Positions 26,498 to 39,565 of a stretch of 64,000 nt of DNA are shown here, in pieces (the stretch's first letter is position 1; each line of letters starts with the position of its first letter). Position numbers and translations under genes: made by a program. The stretch lies in contig NC_079881.1 of the NCBI RefSeq assembly GCF_029227915.1, positions 23,289,501-23,353,500 on the forward strand, in the 5' to 3' direction. Below the pieces are notes generated by a model. That model searched no databases. It was not told the DNA's origin and saw nothing but the letters and a program-made list of their open reading frames with translations. Source of the stretch: Hydractinia symbiolongicarpus. Its lineage: Eukaryota > Cnidaria > Hydrozoa > Anthoathecata > Hydractiniidae.

Positions 26498-29400
26498 CGC
26501 GCTGAAGAAATAGGAACAATTTCAAAGACTACATTTCATTGACTTTCTGGCGGTTTCAATCCGTTTGAGTTACAACAGTTGCGTCCCATATTCGTACCAA
26601 CATGTATTTAGCGATAGTATTCGGATATTACTAGGTTGCATCCCTTTTAACAGTGAAACGTTTGACTGTGGGACTTAATTGAACTGACTTTGGACTATGA
26701 CCTTATAAATGTGATAAGTGAGCCAGTTTGACTACAAGAAATAACATTCTTATTAATCTGACATGATTGCTGAAACTCAGCGATTACTGTGGGCGCTGTG
26801 CTAGCGTTTTTTTTTAAAAAATAAGATAAATAAGTCTTTTTTTACTGTGGGACCAATCCTAGCTGTTAGTTCGCGCTGAAGAAATAGAGACAGTTTCAAA
26901 AACTATATTTCATTGACTGTCTAACGGCGTCAATTCGTTTGACTTACAACGGTTGCGTCACATATTCGTACCAACATGTATTTAGTGATTCTCTTCTGAT
27001 ATTACTAGGTTGCATCGCTTTCAACAGTGAAACGACTGACTCTGGGACTTAATTGAACTGATTATGGACTTTGACCTTATAAATGTTATAAGTGAGACAA
27101 TTGGACTCCAAGAAATGACATTCTTCTTATCTTGACATAATTGTGGGAACTCAGCGATTACACTGGGCGCTGTGGTAGCGTTTTATTTAAAAATTAAGAT
27201 AAATAAGTTTTTTTTACTGTGGGACTAATCCTAGCCGTTAGTTCGCGCTGAAGAAATAGGAACAGTTCCAAAGCCTACACTTTATTGACTTTCTAGCGGT
27301 AAAAATCCGTTTGAGTTACAACGGTTGCGTCCCATATTGTTACCAACATGTATTTAGCGTTAGTTTTCGGATATTACTAGGTTGCATCGCTTTTAACAGT
27401 AAAACGATTGACTGTGGGACTTAATTGAACTGATTTTGAACTGTGACCTTATAAATGTTATAAGTGAGACAATTGGACTCCCAGAAATAACATTCTTCTT
27501 AACTTGACATGATTGTGGGAACTCAGCGATTACACTGGGCGCTGTGGTAGCGCTTTATTACAAAATTAAGATAAATAAGTCATTTTTAGCTGTGGCACCA
27601 ATCCTAGCCGGTAGTTCGCGCTGAAGAAATAGAGACAGTTTCAAAAAGTCCATTTAATTGACTTTTCAACAGTGTCAATCCGTTTGAGTTACAACGGTTG
27701 CGTCACATATTCGTACCAACATCTATTTAGCGATAGTATTCGGATATTAATAGGTTTTGTCGCTTTTAACAGTGAAACGTTTGACTGTGGGACTTAATTG
27801 AACTGACTTTGGACTTTGACCTTATAAATGTTATAAATAAGCCAGTTTGACTACAAGAAATAACATTCTTATTAATCTGACATGATTGTTGGAACTCAGC
27901 GATTACACTGGGCGCTGTGAGTAGCGTTTTATTTAAAAATTAATATAAATAAGTCTTTTTTACTGTGGGACCAATCCTAGCCGTTAGTTCGCACTGAAGA
28001 AATAGGAACAGTTCCAAAGACTACATTTTTTTGACTTTCTAGCGGTATAAATCCGTTTGAGTTACAACGGTTGCGTCACATATTCGTACCAACATGTATT
28101 TAGCGATAGTTTTCGGATATTACTAGGTTGCATCGCTTTTAACAGTGAAACGATTGACTGTGGGACTTAATTGAACTGATTTTGGACTTTGACCTTATAA
28201 ATGTGATAAATGAGGCAGTTTGACTACAAGAAGTAACATTCTCCTTAACTTGACATGATTGTGGGAACTCAGCCATTACACTGGACCCCGTGGTAGCGCT
28301 TCATTTAAAAATTTAGATAAATAAGTCATTCTTACTGTGGGACCAATCCTAGCCGTTAGCGCGCGCTGAAGAAATAGAGAAAGTTTCAAAAACTACATTT
28401 TATTGATTTTCTAACTTTGGGAATCCGTTTGAGTTACAACGGTTGCGTCACATATTCGTACCAACATGTATTTAGTGATTTTCTTCCGATATTACTAGGT
28501 TGCATCGCTTTTAACAGCGAAACGATTGACTCTGGGACTTAATTGAACTGATTTTTGACTATGGCCTTATAAATGTGATAAGTGAGACAGTTTGACTACA
28601 AGAAATAACAATCTTCTTAACTTGACATGATTGTGAGAACTCAGCGATTACACTGGACCCCGTGGTAGCGCTCCATTTAAAAATTTAGATAAATAAGTCA
28701 TTTTTACTGCGGGATCAATCCTAGCCGTTAGTTCGCGCAGAAGAAATAGGAACAGTTCCGAAGACTACATTTCATTGACATTCTAGCGGTATAAGTCCGT
28801 TTGAGTTACAACGGTTGCGTCACATATTCGCACCAACATGTATTTAGCGATATTTTTCCTCTATTACTAGGTTGCATCGCTTTTAACAGTGAAACGATTG
28901 ACTGTGGGACTTAATTGAACTGATTTTGGACTGTAACCTTTTAAATGTGAAAGTGAGACAATTGTACTTCAAGAAATAACATTCTTCTTACATTGACATG
29001 ATTGTCGAAACTCAGCGATTACACTGGGCGCTGTGCTAGCGATTCATTTAAAAATTGAGATAAAAAATTCAGTTTTTACTGTGGGACCAATCCTAGCAGT
29101 TAGCTCGTGCTGAAGAAATAGAGACAGTTTCAAAAACTACATTTCATTTACTTTCTAACGGTGTCAGTCCGTTTAAGTTACAACGTTTCTGTCACATATT
29201 TGTACCAACATGTATTTAGTGATTTTCTTGCGATATTACTTAGTTGTATCGCTTTTAACAGTGAAACGATTGACTGTGGGACTTAATTGAACTAACTTTG
29301 GACTGTGACCTGATAAATGTAATAAATGAGACAATTGGTCTCCAAGAAATAACATTCTTCTTAACTTGTGACGATTGTGGGAACTCAGCGATTACACTAG

Positions 29401-30594
29401 ACCCCGTGGTAGCGCTCCATTTAAAAATTTAGATAAATAAGTCATTTTTACTGTGGCACCCATCCTAGCCGTTAGTTCGCGCTGAAGAAATAGGAACAGT
29501 TCCAAAGACTACATTTCATTGACTTTCTATCGGTATAAATCCGTTTAAGTTACAACGGTGGCGTCACATATTCGTACCAACATGTATTTAGCGATAGTAA
29601 TCGGATATTACTAGGTTGCATGGCTTTTAACAGTGAAACGATTGACTGTGGGACTTAATTGAACTGATTTTGGACTTTTACCTTATAAATGTGATAAATG
29701 AGGCAGTTTGACTACAAGAAGTAACATTCTTCTTAATTTGACATGATTGCTGGAACACAGCGATTACACTGGGCGCTGTGGTAGCGCTTTATTACAAAAT
29801 TAGGATAAATAAGTCATTTTTAACTGTGGCACTAATCCTAGCCGGTAGTTCGCGCTGAAGAAATAGAGACAGTTTCAAAAAGTCCATTTAATTGACTTTT
29901 CAACAGTGTCAATCCGTTTGAGTTACAACGGTTGCGTCACATATTCGTACCAACATGGATTTAGCGATAGTTTTCGGATATTACTAGGTTGCATCGCTTT
30001 TAACAGTGAAACGATTGACTGTGGGACTTAATTGAACTGATTTTGGACTTTGACCTTATAAATGTGATAAATAAGGCAGTTTGACTACAAGAAGTAACAT
30101 TCTCCTTAACTTGACATGATTGTGGGAACTCAGCGATTACACTGGACCCCGTGGTAGCGCTTCATTTAAAAATTTAGATAAATAAGTCATTCTTACTGTG
30201 GGACCAATCCTAGCCGTTAGCGCGCGCTGAAGAAATAGAGACAGTTTCAAAAACTACATTTTATTGATTTTCTAACTTTGGGAATCCGTTTGAGTTACAA
30301 CGGTTGCGTCACATATTCGTACCAACATGTATTTAGTGATTTTCTTCCGATATTACTAGGTTGCATCGCTTTTAACAGCGAAACGATTGACTCTGGGACT
30401 TAATTGAACTGATTTTTGACTTTGGCCTTATAAATGTGATAAGTGAGACAGTTTGACTACAAGAAATAACAATCTTCTTAACTTGACATGATTGTGGGAA
30501 CTCAGCGATTACACTGGACCCCGTGGTAGCGCTCCATTTAAAAATTTAGATAAATAAGTCATTTTTACTGCGGGACCAATCCTAGCCGTTAGTT

Positions 30595-30819
30595 CGCGCT
30601 GAAGAAACAGAGACAGTTTAAAAAACTAATTTTCATTGACTTTCTAACGCTATCAATCCGCTTCAGTTACAACGGTTGCGTCACATATTCGTACCAACAT
30701 GTATTTAATGATTTTCTTCCGGAATTCATCGATTACATTAGGCTCTGTGGTAGCGCTTCATTTAAAAATTTAGATAAAGAAGTCTTTTCTTACTGTGGGA
30801 CCAATCCTGTTCCTTCGTA
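30595..30819. repeat. Truncated monomer (225 bp), internal deletion of ~147 bp
   Basis: The left part matches the unit at 32303 (AAACAGAGACAGTTTAAAAA, CGCTATCAATCCGCTTCAG, TTTAATGATTTTCTTCC). The right part matches the tail of unit 36030 (GGAATTCATCGATTACATTA, then the GTTCCTTCGTACGCGCTG linker). The join at 30719-30721 uses CCG, present in both parents (CTTCCGATATTAC and TTGCCGGAATTC). All of the second constant block is missing. It also marks the boundary between blocks 2 and 3. Confidence 0.88.
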
Positions 30820-31937
30820 CGCGCTGAATAAATAGGAACAGTTCCAGAGACTACATTTCATTGACTTTCTAGCGGTATAAATCCGTTTGAGTTAGAACGG
30901 TTGCGTCACATATTCGTACCAACATGTATTTAGCGATATTTTTCTGATATTACTAGGTTGCATCGCTTTTAACAGTGAAACGATTGACTGTGGGAATTAA
31001 TAGAACTGATTCTGGACTGTGACCTTATAAATGTGATAAATGAGCCAGTTTGACTACAAGAAATAACATTCTTTTCAATTTGACATGATTCCTGGAACTC
31101 AGCGATTACACTGGGCGCTGTGGTAGCGCTTTATTAAAAAATTTAGATAAATAAGTCATTTTTTACTGTCGGACCAATCCTAGCCGTTAGTTCGCGCTGA
31201 TGAAATAGAGACAGTTTCAAATACTACATTTCACTGACTTTCTAACGGTGTCAGTCCGTTTAAGTCACAACGGTTGGGTCACATATTCGTACCAACATGT
31301 ATTTAGCGATATTTTTCTGATATTACTAGGTTGCATCGCTTTTATCAGTGAAACGATTGACTGTGGGACTTAATTAAACTAACTTTGGACTGTGACCTGA
31401 TAATTGTAATAAATCAGACAATTGATCTCCAAGAAATAACATTCTTCTTAAATTGACGTGATTGCTGGAACTTAGCGATTACATTGGGCGCTGTGGTAGC
31501 GCTTCATTTAAAAATTTAGATAAATAAGTCATCTTTAATGTGGGACCAATCTTGGCCGTTATCGCGCGCTGAAGAAATAGCGACAGTTTCAAAAACTAAA
31601 TTTCATTGACTTTCTAAAGCTATCAATCCGCTTCAGTTACAACGGTTGCGTCACATAATCGTACCAACATGTATTTTGTGATTTTCTTCCGATATTACTA
31701 AGTTGTTTTGCTTTTAACAATAAAACGATTGACTGTGGGAATTAATTGAACTGATTTTGGACTGTGACCTTATAAATGTTATAAGTGAGAAAATTGGACT
31801 CCAAGAAATAACATTCTTCTTAATTTGACATGATTGCTGGATTTCAGGGATTACATTAGCCTCGATGGTAGCGCTTTATTTAAACATTTAGATAAATAAG
31901 TCTTTCCTTACTGTGGGACCAATCCTGGCCGTTAGCA

Positions 31938-32302
31938 CGCGCTGAATAAATAGGAACAGTTACAAAGACTACATTCCATTGACCTTCTAACGCTGTCAAT
32001 CCGCTTCAGTAACAACGGATGCGTCACATATTCGTACCAACATATATTTAGCGATACGTTTCTCATATTACTAGGTTGCATCGCCTTTAACAGTGAAACG
32101 CTTGACTTAATTGAATTGATTTTGGACTTTGACCTTGTAAATGTGATAAATGAGCCAGTTTGACTACAAGAAATAACATTTTTCTTAATTTGACATGATT
32201 GCTGGAACTCAGCGATTACACTGGGCACCGTGGTAGCGCTTTATTAAAAAATTGGGATAAACAAGTCATTTTTTACTGTGGGACCAATCCTAGCCCTTAG
32301 CT
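31938..32302. repeat. Monomer with 8-bp deletion between GACT direct repeats
   Basis: The normal TTGACTGTGGGACTTAATTG reads TTGACTTAATTG at about 32103-32114. The 8 missing bases equal the spacing of the two GACT copies, the signature of replication slippage. The unit is 365 bp. Confidence 0.8.
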
Positions 32303-34259
32303 CGCGCTGAAGAAACAGAGACAGTTTAAAAAACTAATTTTCATTGACTTTCTAACGCTATCAATCCGCTTCAGTTACAACGGTTGCGTCACATATTCGT
32401 ACCAACATGTATTTAATGATTTTCTTCCGATATTACTAAAATGTATTGCTTTTAACAGTGAAACGATTCACTGTGGGAATTATTAGAACTGATTCTGGAC
32501 TGTGACCTTATAAATGTGATAAATGAGCCAATTGGTGTCCAAAGAATATCATTCTTCTTAATTTGACATGATTCCTGGAATTAAGTGATTACATTATGCT
32601 CTGTGGTAGCGCTTTATTTAAAAATTTAAATAAATAAGTCTTTTCTTACTGTGGGACCAATCCTGGCCGTTAGCACGCGCTGAATAAACAGGAACAGTTC
32701 CAAAGACTACATTTCATTGACTTTCTAGCGGTATAAGTCCGTTTGAGTTACAACGGTTCTGTCACATATTCGTACCAACATGTATTTAGCGATATTTTTC
32801 TGATATTACTAGGTTGCATCGCTTTTAACAGTTAAACGATTGACTGTGGGAATTAATAGAACTGATTCTGGACTGTGACTTTATAAATGCGATAAATGAG
32901 CCAATTGGTCTCCAAGGAATATCATTCTTCTTAATTTGTCATAATTGCCGAAACTCAGCGATTACAATGGGCGCTGTGGTAGCGTTTTGTTAAAAAAATT
33001 AAGATAAATAAGTCATTTTTTACTGTGGGACCAATCCTAGCCGTTATCTCGCGCTGAAGAAATAGAGAAAGTTTCAAATACTACATTTCACTGACTTTCT
33101 AACGGTGTCAGTCCGTTTAAGTTACAAAGGTTGGGTCACATATTCGTACCAACATGTATTTAGCGATATTTTTCTGATATTACTAGGTTGCATCGCTTTT
33201 AACAGTGAAACGATTGACTCTGGGACTTAATTGAACTAACTTTGGACTGTGACCTGATAATTCTAATAAGTGAGACAATTGGTTTCCAAGAAATGACATT
33301 CTTCTTAAATTCACGTGATTGCCGGGACTTAGCGATTACATTGGGCGCTGTGGTAGCGCTTCATTTAAAATTTAGATAAATAAGTCATCTTTACTGTGGG
33401 ATCAATCTTGGCCGTTATCGCGAGCTGAAGAAGTAGCGACAGTTTCAAAAACTAATTTTCATTGAGTTTCTAACGCTATCAATCCGCTTCAGTTACAACG
33501 GTTGCGTCACATATTCGTACCAACATGTTATTAACGATACTTTTCTCATATTACTAGGTTGCATCGCTTTTAACAGTGAAACGATTGACTCTGGGACTTA
33601 ATTGAACTGATTTTGGCCTTTGACATTATAAATGTGATAAATGAGCCAGTTTGACTACAAGAAATAACATTCTTTTTAATTTGACATGATTGCTGAAACT
33701 CAGCGATTACACTGGGCGCTGTGGTAGCGCTTTATTAAAAAAATAATATAAATAAGTCATTTTTTACTGTGGGACCAATCCTGCCGTTAGCTCGCGCTGA
33801 AGAAGTAGAGACATTTTGAAAAACTAAATTTCATTGACTTTCTAAAGCTATCAATCCGCTTCAGTTACAACGGTTGCGTCACATATTCGTAACAACATGT
33901 ATTTTGTGATTTTCTTCCGATATTACTAAGTTGTTTTGCTTTTAACAATGAAACGATTGACTGTGGGAATTAATTGAACTGATTTTGGACTGTGACCTTA
34001 TAAATGTTATAAGTGAGAAAATTGGACTCCAAGAAATAACATTCTTTTTAATTTGACATGATTGCTGGATTTCAGGGATTACATTAGCCTCGATGGTAGC
34101 GCTTTATTTAAAAATTTAGATAAATAAGTCTTTCCTTACTGTGGGACCAATCCTGGCCGTTAGCACGCGCTGAATAAATAGGAACAGTTACAAAGACTAC
34201 ATTCCATTGACCTTCTAACGCTGTCAATCCGCTTCAGTAACAACGGATGCGTCACATAT

Positions 34260-35310
34260 TCGTACCAATATGTACTTAGCGATAGTATTCGGATATTACT
34301 AAGTTGCATCGCTTTTAACAGTGAAACGATTGACCGTGGGACTTAATTGAACTAATTCTGGACTATGACTTTATAAATGTGATAAATGAGCCAATTTGAC
34401 TCAAAGGAATAACATTGTTCTTAATTCAATATGATTTCTGGAATTCAGCGAGTACACTAGGCCATGTTATAGCGCTTTATTTAAAAATTTAGATAAATAA
34501 ATCATTTTTTACTGTGGGATTAATCCTAGCCCTTAGCTCGCGCTGAAGAAATAGAGACAGTTTCAAAAACTACATTTCATTGACTTTCTAACGGTGCCAA
34601 TCCGTTTGAGTTACAGCGGTTGCGTTACATATTCGTACCAACATGTATTTTGTGATTTTCTTCCGATATTACTAAGTTGTTTTGCTTTTAACAATGAAAC
34701 GATTGACTGTGGGAATTAATTGAACTGATTTTGGACTGTGACCTTATAAATGTTATAACTGAGAAAATTGGACTCCAAGAAATAACATTCTTCTTAACTT
34801 GACATGATTGTGGGAACTCAGCGATTACACTAGACCCCGTGGTAGCGCTCCATTTAAAAATTTAGATAAATAAGTCATTTTTACTGTGGGACCAATCCTA
34901 GCCGTTAGCGCGCGCTGAAGATATAGAGAAAGTTTCAAAAACTCCATTTCATTGACTTTCTAACAGTGTCAATCCGTTTGAGTTACAACGGTTGCGTCAC
35001 ATATTCGTACCAACATGTATTTAGCGATAGTATTCGGATATTACTAGGTTACATCGCTTTTAACAGTGAAACGTTTGACTGTGGGACTTAATTGAACTGA
35101 CTTTGGACTTTGACCTTAGAAATGTGATAAATGAGGCAGCTTGACAACAACAAATAACATTCTTATTAATCTGACATGATTGCTGGAACTCAGCGATTAC
35201 ACTGGGCGCTGTGGTAACGTTTTATTTAAAAATTAAGTTAAATAAGTCTTTTTTTACTGTGGCACCAATCCTAGCCGTTTGTTTGCGCAGAAGAAATAGG
35301 AACAGTTTCA
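34260..35310. repeat. Segment repeated 7,080 bp (19 monomers) downstream
   Basis: Matches about 41340-42390. Shared features are GTACACTAGGCCATG tails, GTTACAGCGGTTGCGTTAC, ATTTTGTGATTTTCTTCC with AAGTTGTTTTGC, and the GCCGTTTGTTTGCGCAG linker. A shorter version appears at about 38100-38700 with one monomer missing. Confidence 0.78.
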
Positions 35311-37893
35311 AAGACTAAATTTCATCGACTTTCTAACAGTGTCAATCCGTTTGAGTTACAACGGTTGCGTCACATATTCGTACCAACATGTATTTAGCGA
35401 TAGTATTCGGATATTACTAGGTTACATCGCTTTTTACAGTAAAACGTTTGACTGTGGGACTTAATTGAACTGACTTTGGACTTTGACCTTATAAATGTGA
35501 TAAATGAGCCAGCTTGACTACAACAAATAACATTCTTATTAATCTGACATGATTGCTGGAACTCAGCGATTACACTGGGCGCTGTGGTAGCGTTTTATTT
35601 AAACATTTAGATAAATAAGTCTTTTTTTACTGTGGCACCAATCCTATCCGTTAGTTCGCGCTGAAGAAATAGGAACAGTTCTAAAGACTACATTTCATTG
35701 ACTTTCTAGCGTTATAAATCCGCTTCAGTTACAACGGTTGCGTCACATATTCGTACCAACATGTTATTAACGATACTTTTCTCATATTACTAGGTTGCAT
35801 CGCTTTTAACAGTGAAACGATTGACTCTGAGACTTAATTGAACTGATTCTGGACTGTGACCTTATAAATGTGAGAAATGAGCCAATTAGTGTCCAAAGAA
35901 TAACATTCTTCTTAATTTGACATGATTCCTGGAATTAAGCGATTACATTATGCTCTGTGGTAGCACTTTATTTAAAAATTTAAATAAATAAGTCTTTTCT
36001 TACTGTGGGACCAATCCTGGCCGTTAGCACGCGCTGAATAAACAGGAACAGTTCCAAAGACTGCATTTCATTGACTTTCTAGCGGTATAAGTCTGTTTGA
36101 GTTACAACAGTTCTGTCACATATTTGTACCAACATGTATTTAGCGATATTTTTCTGATATTACTAGGTTGCATCGCTTTTAACAGTGAAACGATTGACTG
36201 TGGGAATTAATAGAACTGATTCTGGACTGTGACCTTATAAATGTAATAAATGAGCCAATTGGTCTCCAAGGAATAACATTCTTCTTAATTTGTCATGATT
36301 GCCGGAATTCATCGATTACATTAGGCTCTGTGGTAGCGCTTTATTTAAAAATTTAGATAAAGAAGTCTTTTCTTACTGTGGGACCAATCCTGTTCTTTCG
36401 TACGCGCTGAATAAATAGGAACAGTTCCAGAGACTACATTTCATTGACTTTCTAGCGGTATAAATCCGTTTGAGTTAGAACGGTTGCGTCACATATTCGT
36501 ACCAACATGTATTTAGCGATATTTTTCTGATATTACTAGGTTGCATCGCTTTTAACAGTGAAACGATTGACTGTGGGAATTAATAGAACTGATTCTGGAC
36601 TGTGACCTTATAAATATGATAAATGAGCCAGTTTGACTACAAGAAATAACATTCTTTTCAATTTGACATGATTCCTGGAACTCAGCGATTACACTGGGCG
36701 CTGTGGTAGCGCTTTATTAAAAAATTAAGATAAATAAGTCATTTTTTACTGTCGGACCAATCCTAGCCGTTAGTTCGCGCTGAAGAAATAGAGACAGTTT
36801 CAAATACTACATTTCACTGATTTTCTAACGGTGTCAATCCGTTTGAGTTACAACGGTTGCGTCACATATTCGTACCAACATGTATTTAGTGATTTTCTTC
36901 CGATATTACTAAAATGTATTGCTTTTAACAGTGAAACGATTCACTGTGGGAATTATTAGAACTGATTCTGGACTGTGACCTTATAAATGTGATAAATGAG
37001 CCAATTGGTGTCCAAAGAATAACATTCTTCTTAATTTGACATGATTCCTGGAATTAAGCGATTACATTATGCTCTTTGGTAGCACTTTATTTAAAAATTT
37101 AAATAAATAAGTCTTTCCTTACTGTGGGACCAATCCTGGCCGTTAGCACGCGCTGAATAAACAGGAACAGTTCCAAAGACTGCATTTCATTGACTTTCTA
37201 GCGGTATAAGTGTGTTTGAGTTACAACGGTTCTGTCACATATTTGTACCAACATGTATTTAGCGATATTTTTCTGATATTACTAGGTTGCATCGCTTTTA
37301 ACAGTGAAACGATTGACTGTGGGAATTAATAGAACTGATTCTGGACTGCGACCTTATAAATGCGATAAATGAGCCAATTGGTCTCCAAGAAATAACATTC
37401 TTCTTAAATTGACGTGATTGCCGGAACTTAGCGATTACATTGGGCGCTGTGGTAGCGCTTCATTTAAAAATTTAGATAAATAAGTCATCTTTAATGTGGG
37501 ACCAATCCTGGCCGTTATCGCGCGCTGAAGAAATAGCGACAGTTTCAAAAACTAAATTTCATTGACTTTCTAACGCTATCAATCCGCTTCAGGTACAACG
37601 GTTGCGTCACATATTCGTACCAACATGTATTTAGCGATACCTTTCTCATATTACTAGGTTGCATCGCTTTTAACAGTGAAACGATTGACTCTGGGACTTA
37701 ATTGAACAGATTTTTAACTGTGACCTTATAAATGTTACAAGTGAGACAATTGGTCTCCAAGGAATAACATTCTTCTTAATTTGACATGATTGCTGGATTT
37801 TAGGGATTACATTAGCCTCGATGGTAGCGCTTTATTTAAAAATTTAGATAAATAAGTCTTTCCTTACTGTGGGACCAATCCTGGCCGTTAGCA

Positions 37894-38265
37894 CGCGCTG
37901 AATAAATAGGATCAGTTCCAAAGACTACATTTCATTGACTTTCTAGCAGCATAAATCCGTTTGAATTACAACGGTTGCGTCACATATTCGTACCAAGATG
38001 TACTTAGCGATAGTATTCGGATATTACTAAGTTGAATCGCTTTTAACAGTGAAACGATTGACCGTGGGACTTAATTGAACTAATTCTGGACTATGACCTT
38101 ATAAATGTGATAAATGAGCCAATTTGACTCCAAGGAAAAACATTGTTCTTAATTCAATATGATTTCTGGAATTCAGCGAGTACACTAGGCCATGTTATAG
38201 CGCTCCATTTAAAAATTTAGATAAATAAGTCATTTTTACTGTGGGACCAATCCTAGCCGTTAGCG
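37894..38265. repeat. Chimeric monomer marking loss of one unit
   Basis: The unit begins as C-type and ends GTACACTAGGCCATGTTATAGCGCT, then continues CCATTTAAAAATTTAG as in the A-like unit ending at 34910. In the parental order at 34.4-34.9 kb a whole monomer lies between these two tails. The exchange point is TAGCGCT at 38198-38204. The shift to the parental region changes from 3,728 to 3,355 bp across it. Confidence 0.82.
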
Positions 38266-39565
38266 CGCGCTGAAGATATAGAGAAAGTTTCAAAAACTCC
38301 ATTTCATTGACTTTCTAACAGTGTCAATCCGTTTGAGTTACAACGGTTGCGTCACATATTCGTACCAACATGTATTTAGCGATAGTATTCGGATATTACT
38401 AGGTTACATCGCTTTTAACAGTGAAACGTTTGACTGTGGGACTTAATTGAACTGACTTTGGACTTTGACCTTAGAAATGTGATAAATGAGCCCGCTTGAC
38501 TACAACAAATAACATTCTTATTAATCTGACATGATTGCTGGAACTCAGCGATTACACTGGGCGCTGTGGTAACGTTTTATTTAAAAATTAAGTTAAATAA
38601 GTCTTTTTTTAATGTGGCACCAATCCTAGCCGTTTGTTTGCGCAGAAGAAATAGGAACAGTTTCAAAGACTACATTTCATTGACTTTCTAGCGTTATAAA
38701 TCCGTTTGAGTTACAACGGTTGCGTCACATATTCGTACCAACATGTATTTAGCGATAGTATTCGGATGTTACTAGGTTACATCGCTTTTAACAGTGAAAC
38801 GATTGACTGTGGGACTTAATTGAACTGATTTTGGACTTTGACCTTATAAATGTGATAAATGAGGCAGTTTGACTACAAGAAGTAACATTCTTCTTAATTT
38901 GACATGATTGCTGGAACTCAGCGATTACACTGGGCGCTGTGGTAGCGTTTTATTACAAAATTAAGATAAATAAGTCATTTTTAACTGTGGCACCAATCCT
39001 AGCCGTTAGTTCGCGCTGAAGAAATAGGAACAGTTCTAAAGACTACATTTCATTGACTTTCTAGCGTTATAAATCCGTTTGAGTTACAACGGTTGCGTCA
39101 CATATTCGTACCAACATGTATTTAGCGATAGTATTCGGATGTTACTAGGTTGCATCGCTTTTAACAGTGAAACGATTGACTGTGGGACTTAATTGAACTG
39201 ATTTTGGACTTTGACCTTATAAATGTGATAAATGAGGCAGTTTGACTATAAGAAGTAACATTCTTCTTAATTTGACATGATTGCTGGAACTCAGCGATTA
39301 CACTGGGCGCTGTGGTAGCGCTTTATTACAAAATTAAGATAATAAGTCATTTTTAACTGTGGGACCAATCCTGCTGTTTGCTCGCGCTGAAGAAGTAGAG
39401 ACATTTTGAAAAACTACCTTTCATTGACTTTCTAACGGTGTCAATCCGTTTGAGTTACAACGGTTGCGTCACATATTCGTACCAACATGTATTTAGTGAT
39501 TTTCTTCCGATATTACTAAAATGTATTGCTTTTAACAGTGAAGCGATTCACTGTGGGAATTATTA

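Larger units (their letters stand above)
15628..30594. repeat. Block 2: mixed B-type monomers
   Basis: Monomer starts: 15628, 16001, 16374, 16746, 17119, 17492, 17864, 18237, 18610, 18982, 19354, 19727, 20099, 20472, 20844, 21217, 21590, 21964, 22335, 22707, 23080, 23453, 23825, 24197, 24570, 24943, 25316, 25688, 26060, 26498, 26872, 27244, 27617, 27990, 28362, 28734, 29106, 29478, 29851, 30223. Typical variants are GGAACAGTTCCAAAGACTAC heads, CATTGACATTCTAGCGGTAT, GATAGTATTCGGATATTAC and GGACCCCGTGGTAGCGCT tails. A recurring pair of monomer types gives short dimer units: GATCGTATTGGG units at 17119, 20099, 21217 and 24943, each followed by GGAACAATTTCAGAGACTAC units at 17492, 20472, 21590 and 25316. 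Units with a TTTCAAAAAGTCCATTTAAT head at 16001, 18237, 27617 and 29851 recur at 6-monomer spacing (about 2,235 bp) within each pair. Neighbouring units here look less alike than in block 1. Confidence 0.7.

Noticed and set aside
31932-32228. Minus-strand open frame of 98 codons
   Set aside because: Begins at GTG and lies inside one satellite monomer (31938). Its length is helped by the 8-bp deletion in that monomer. No family features.
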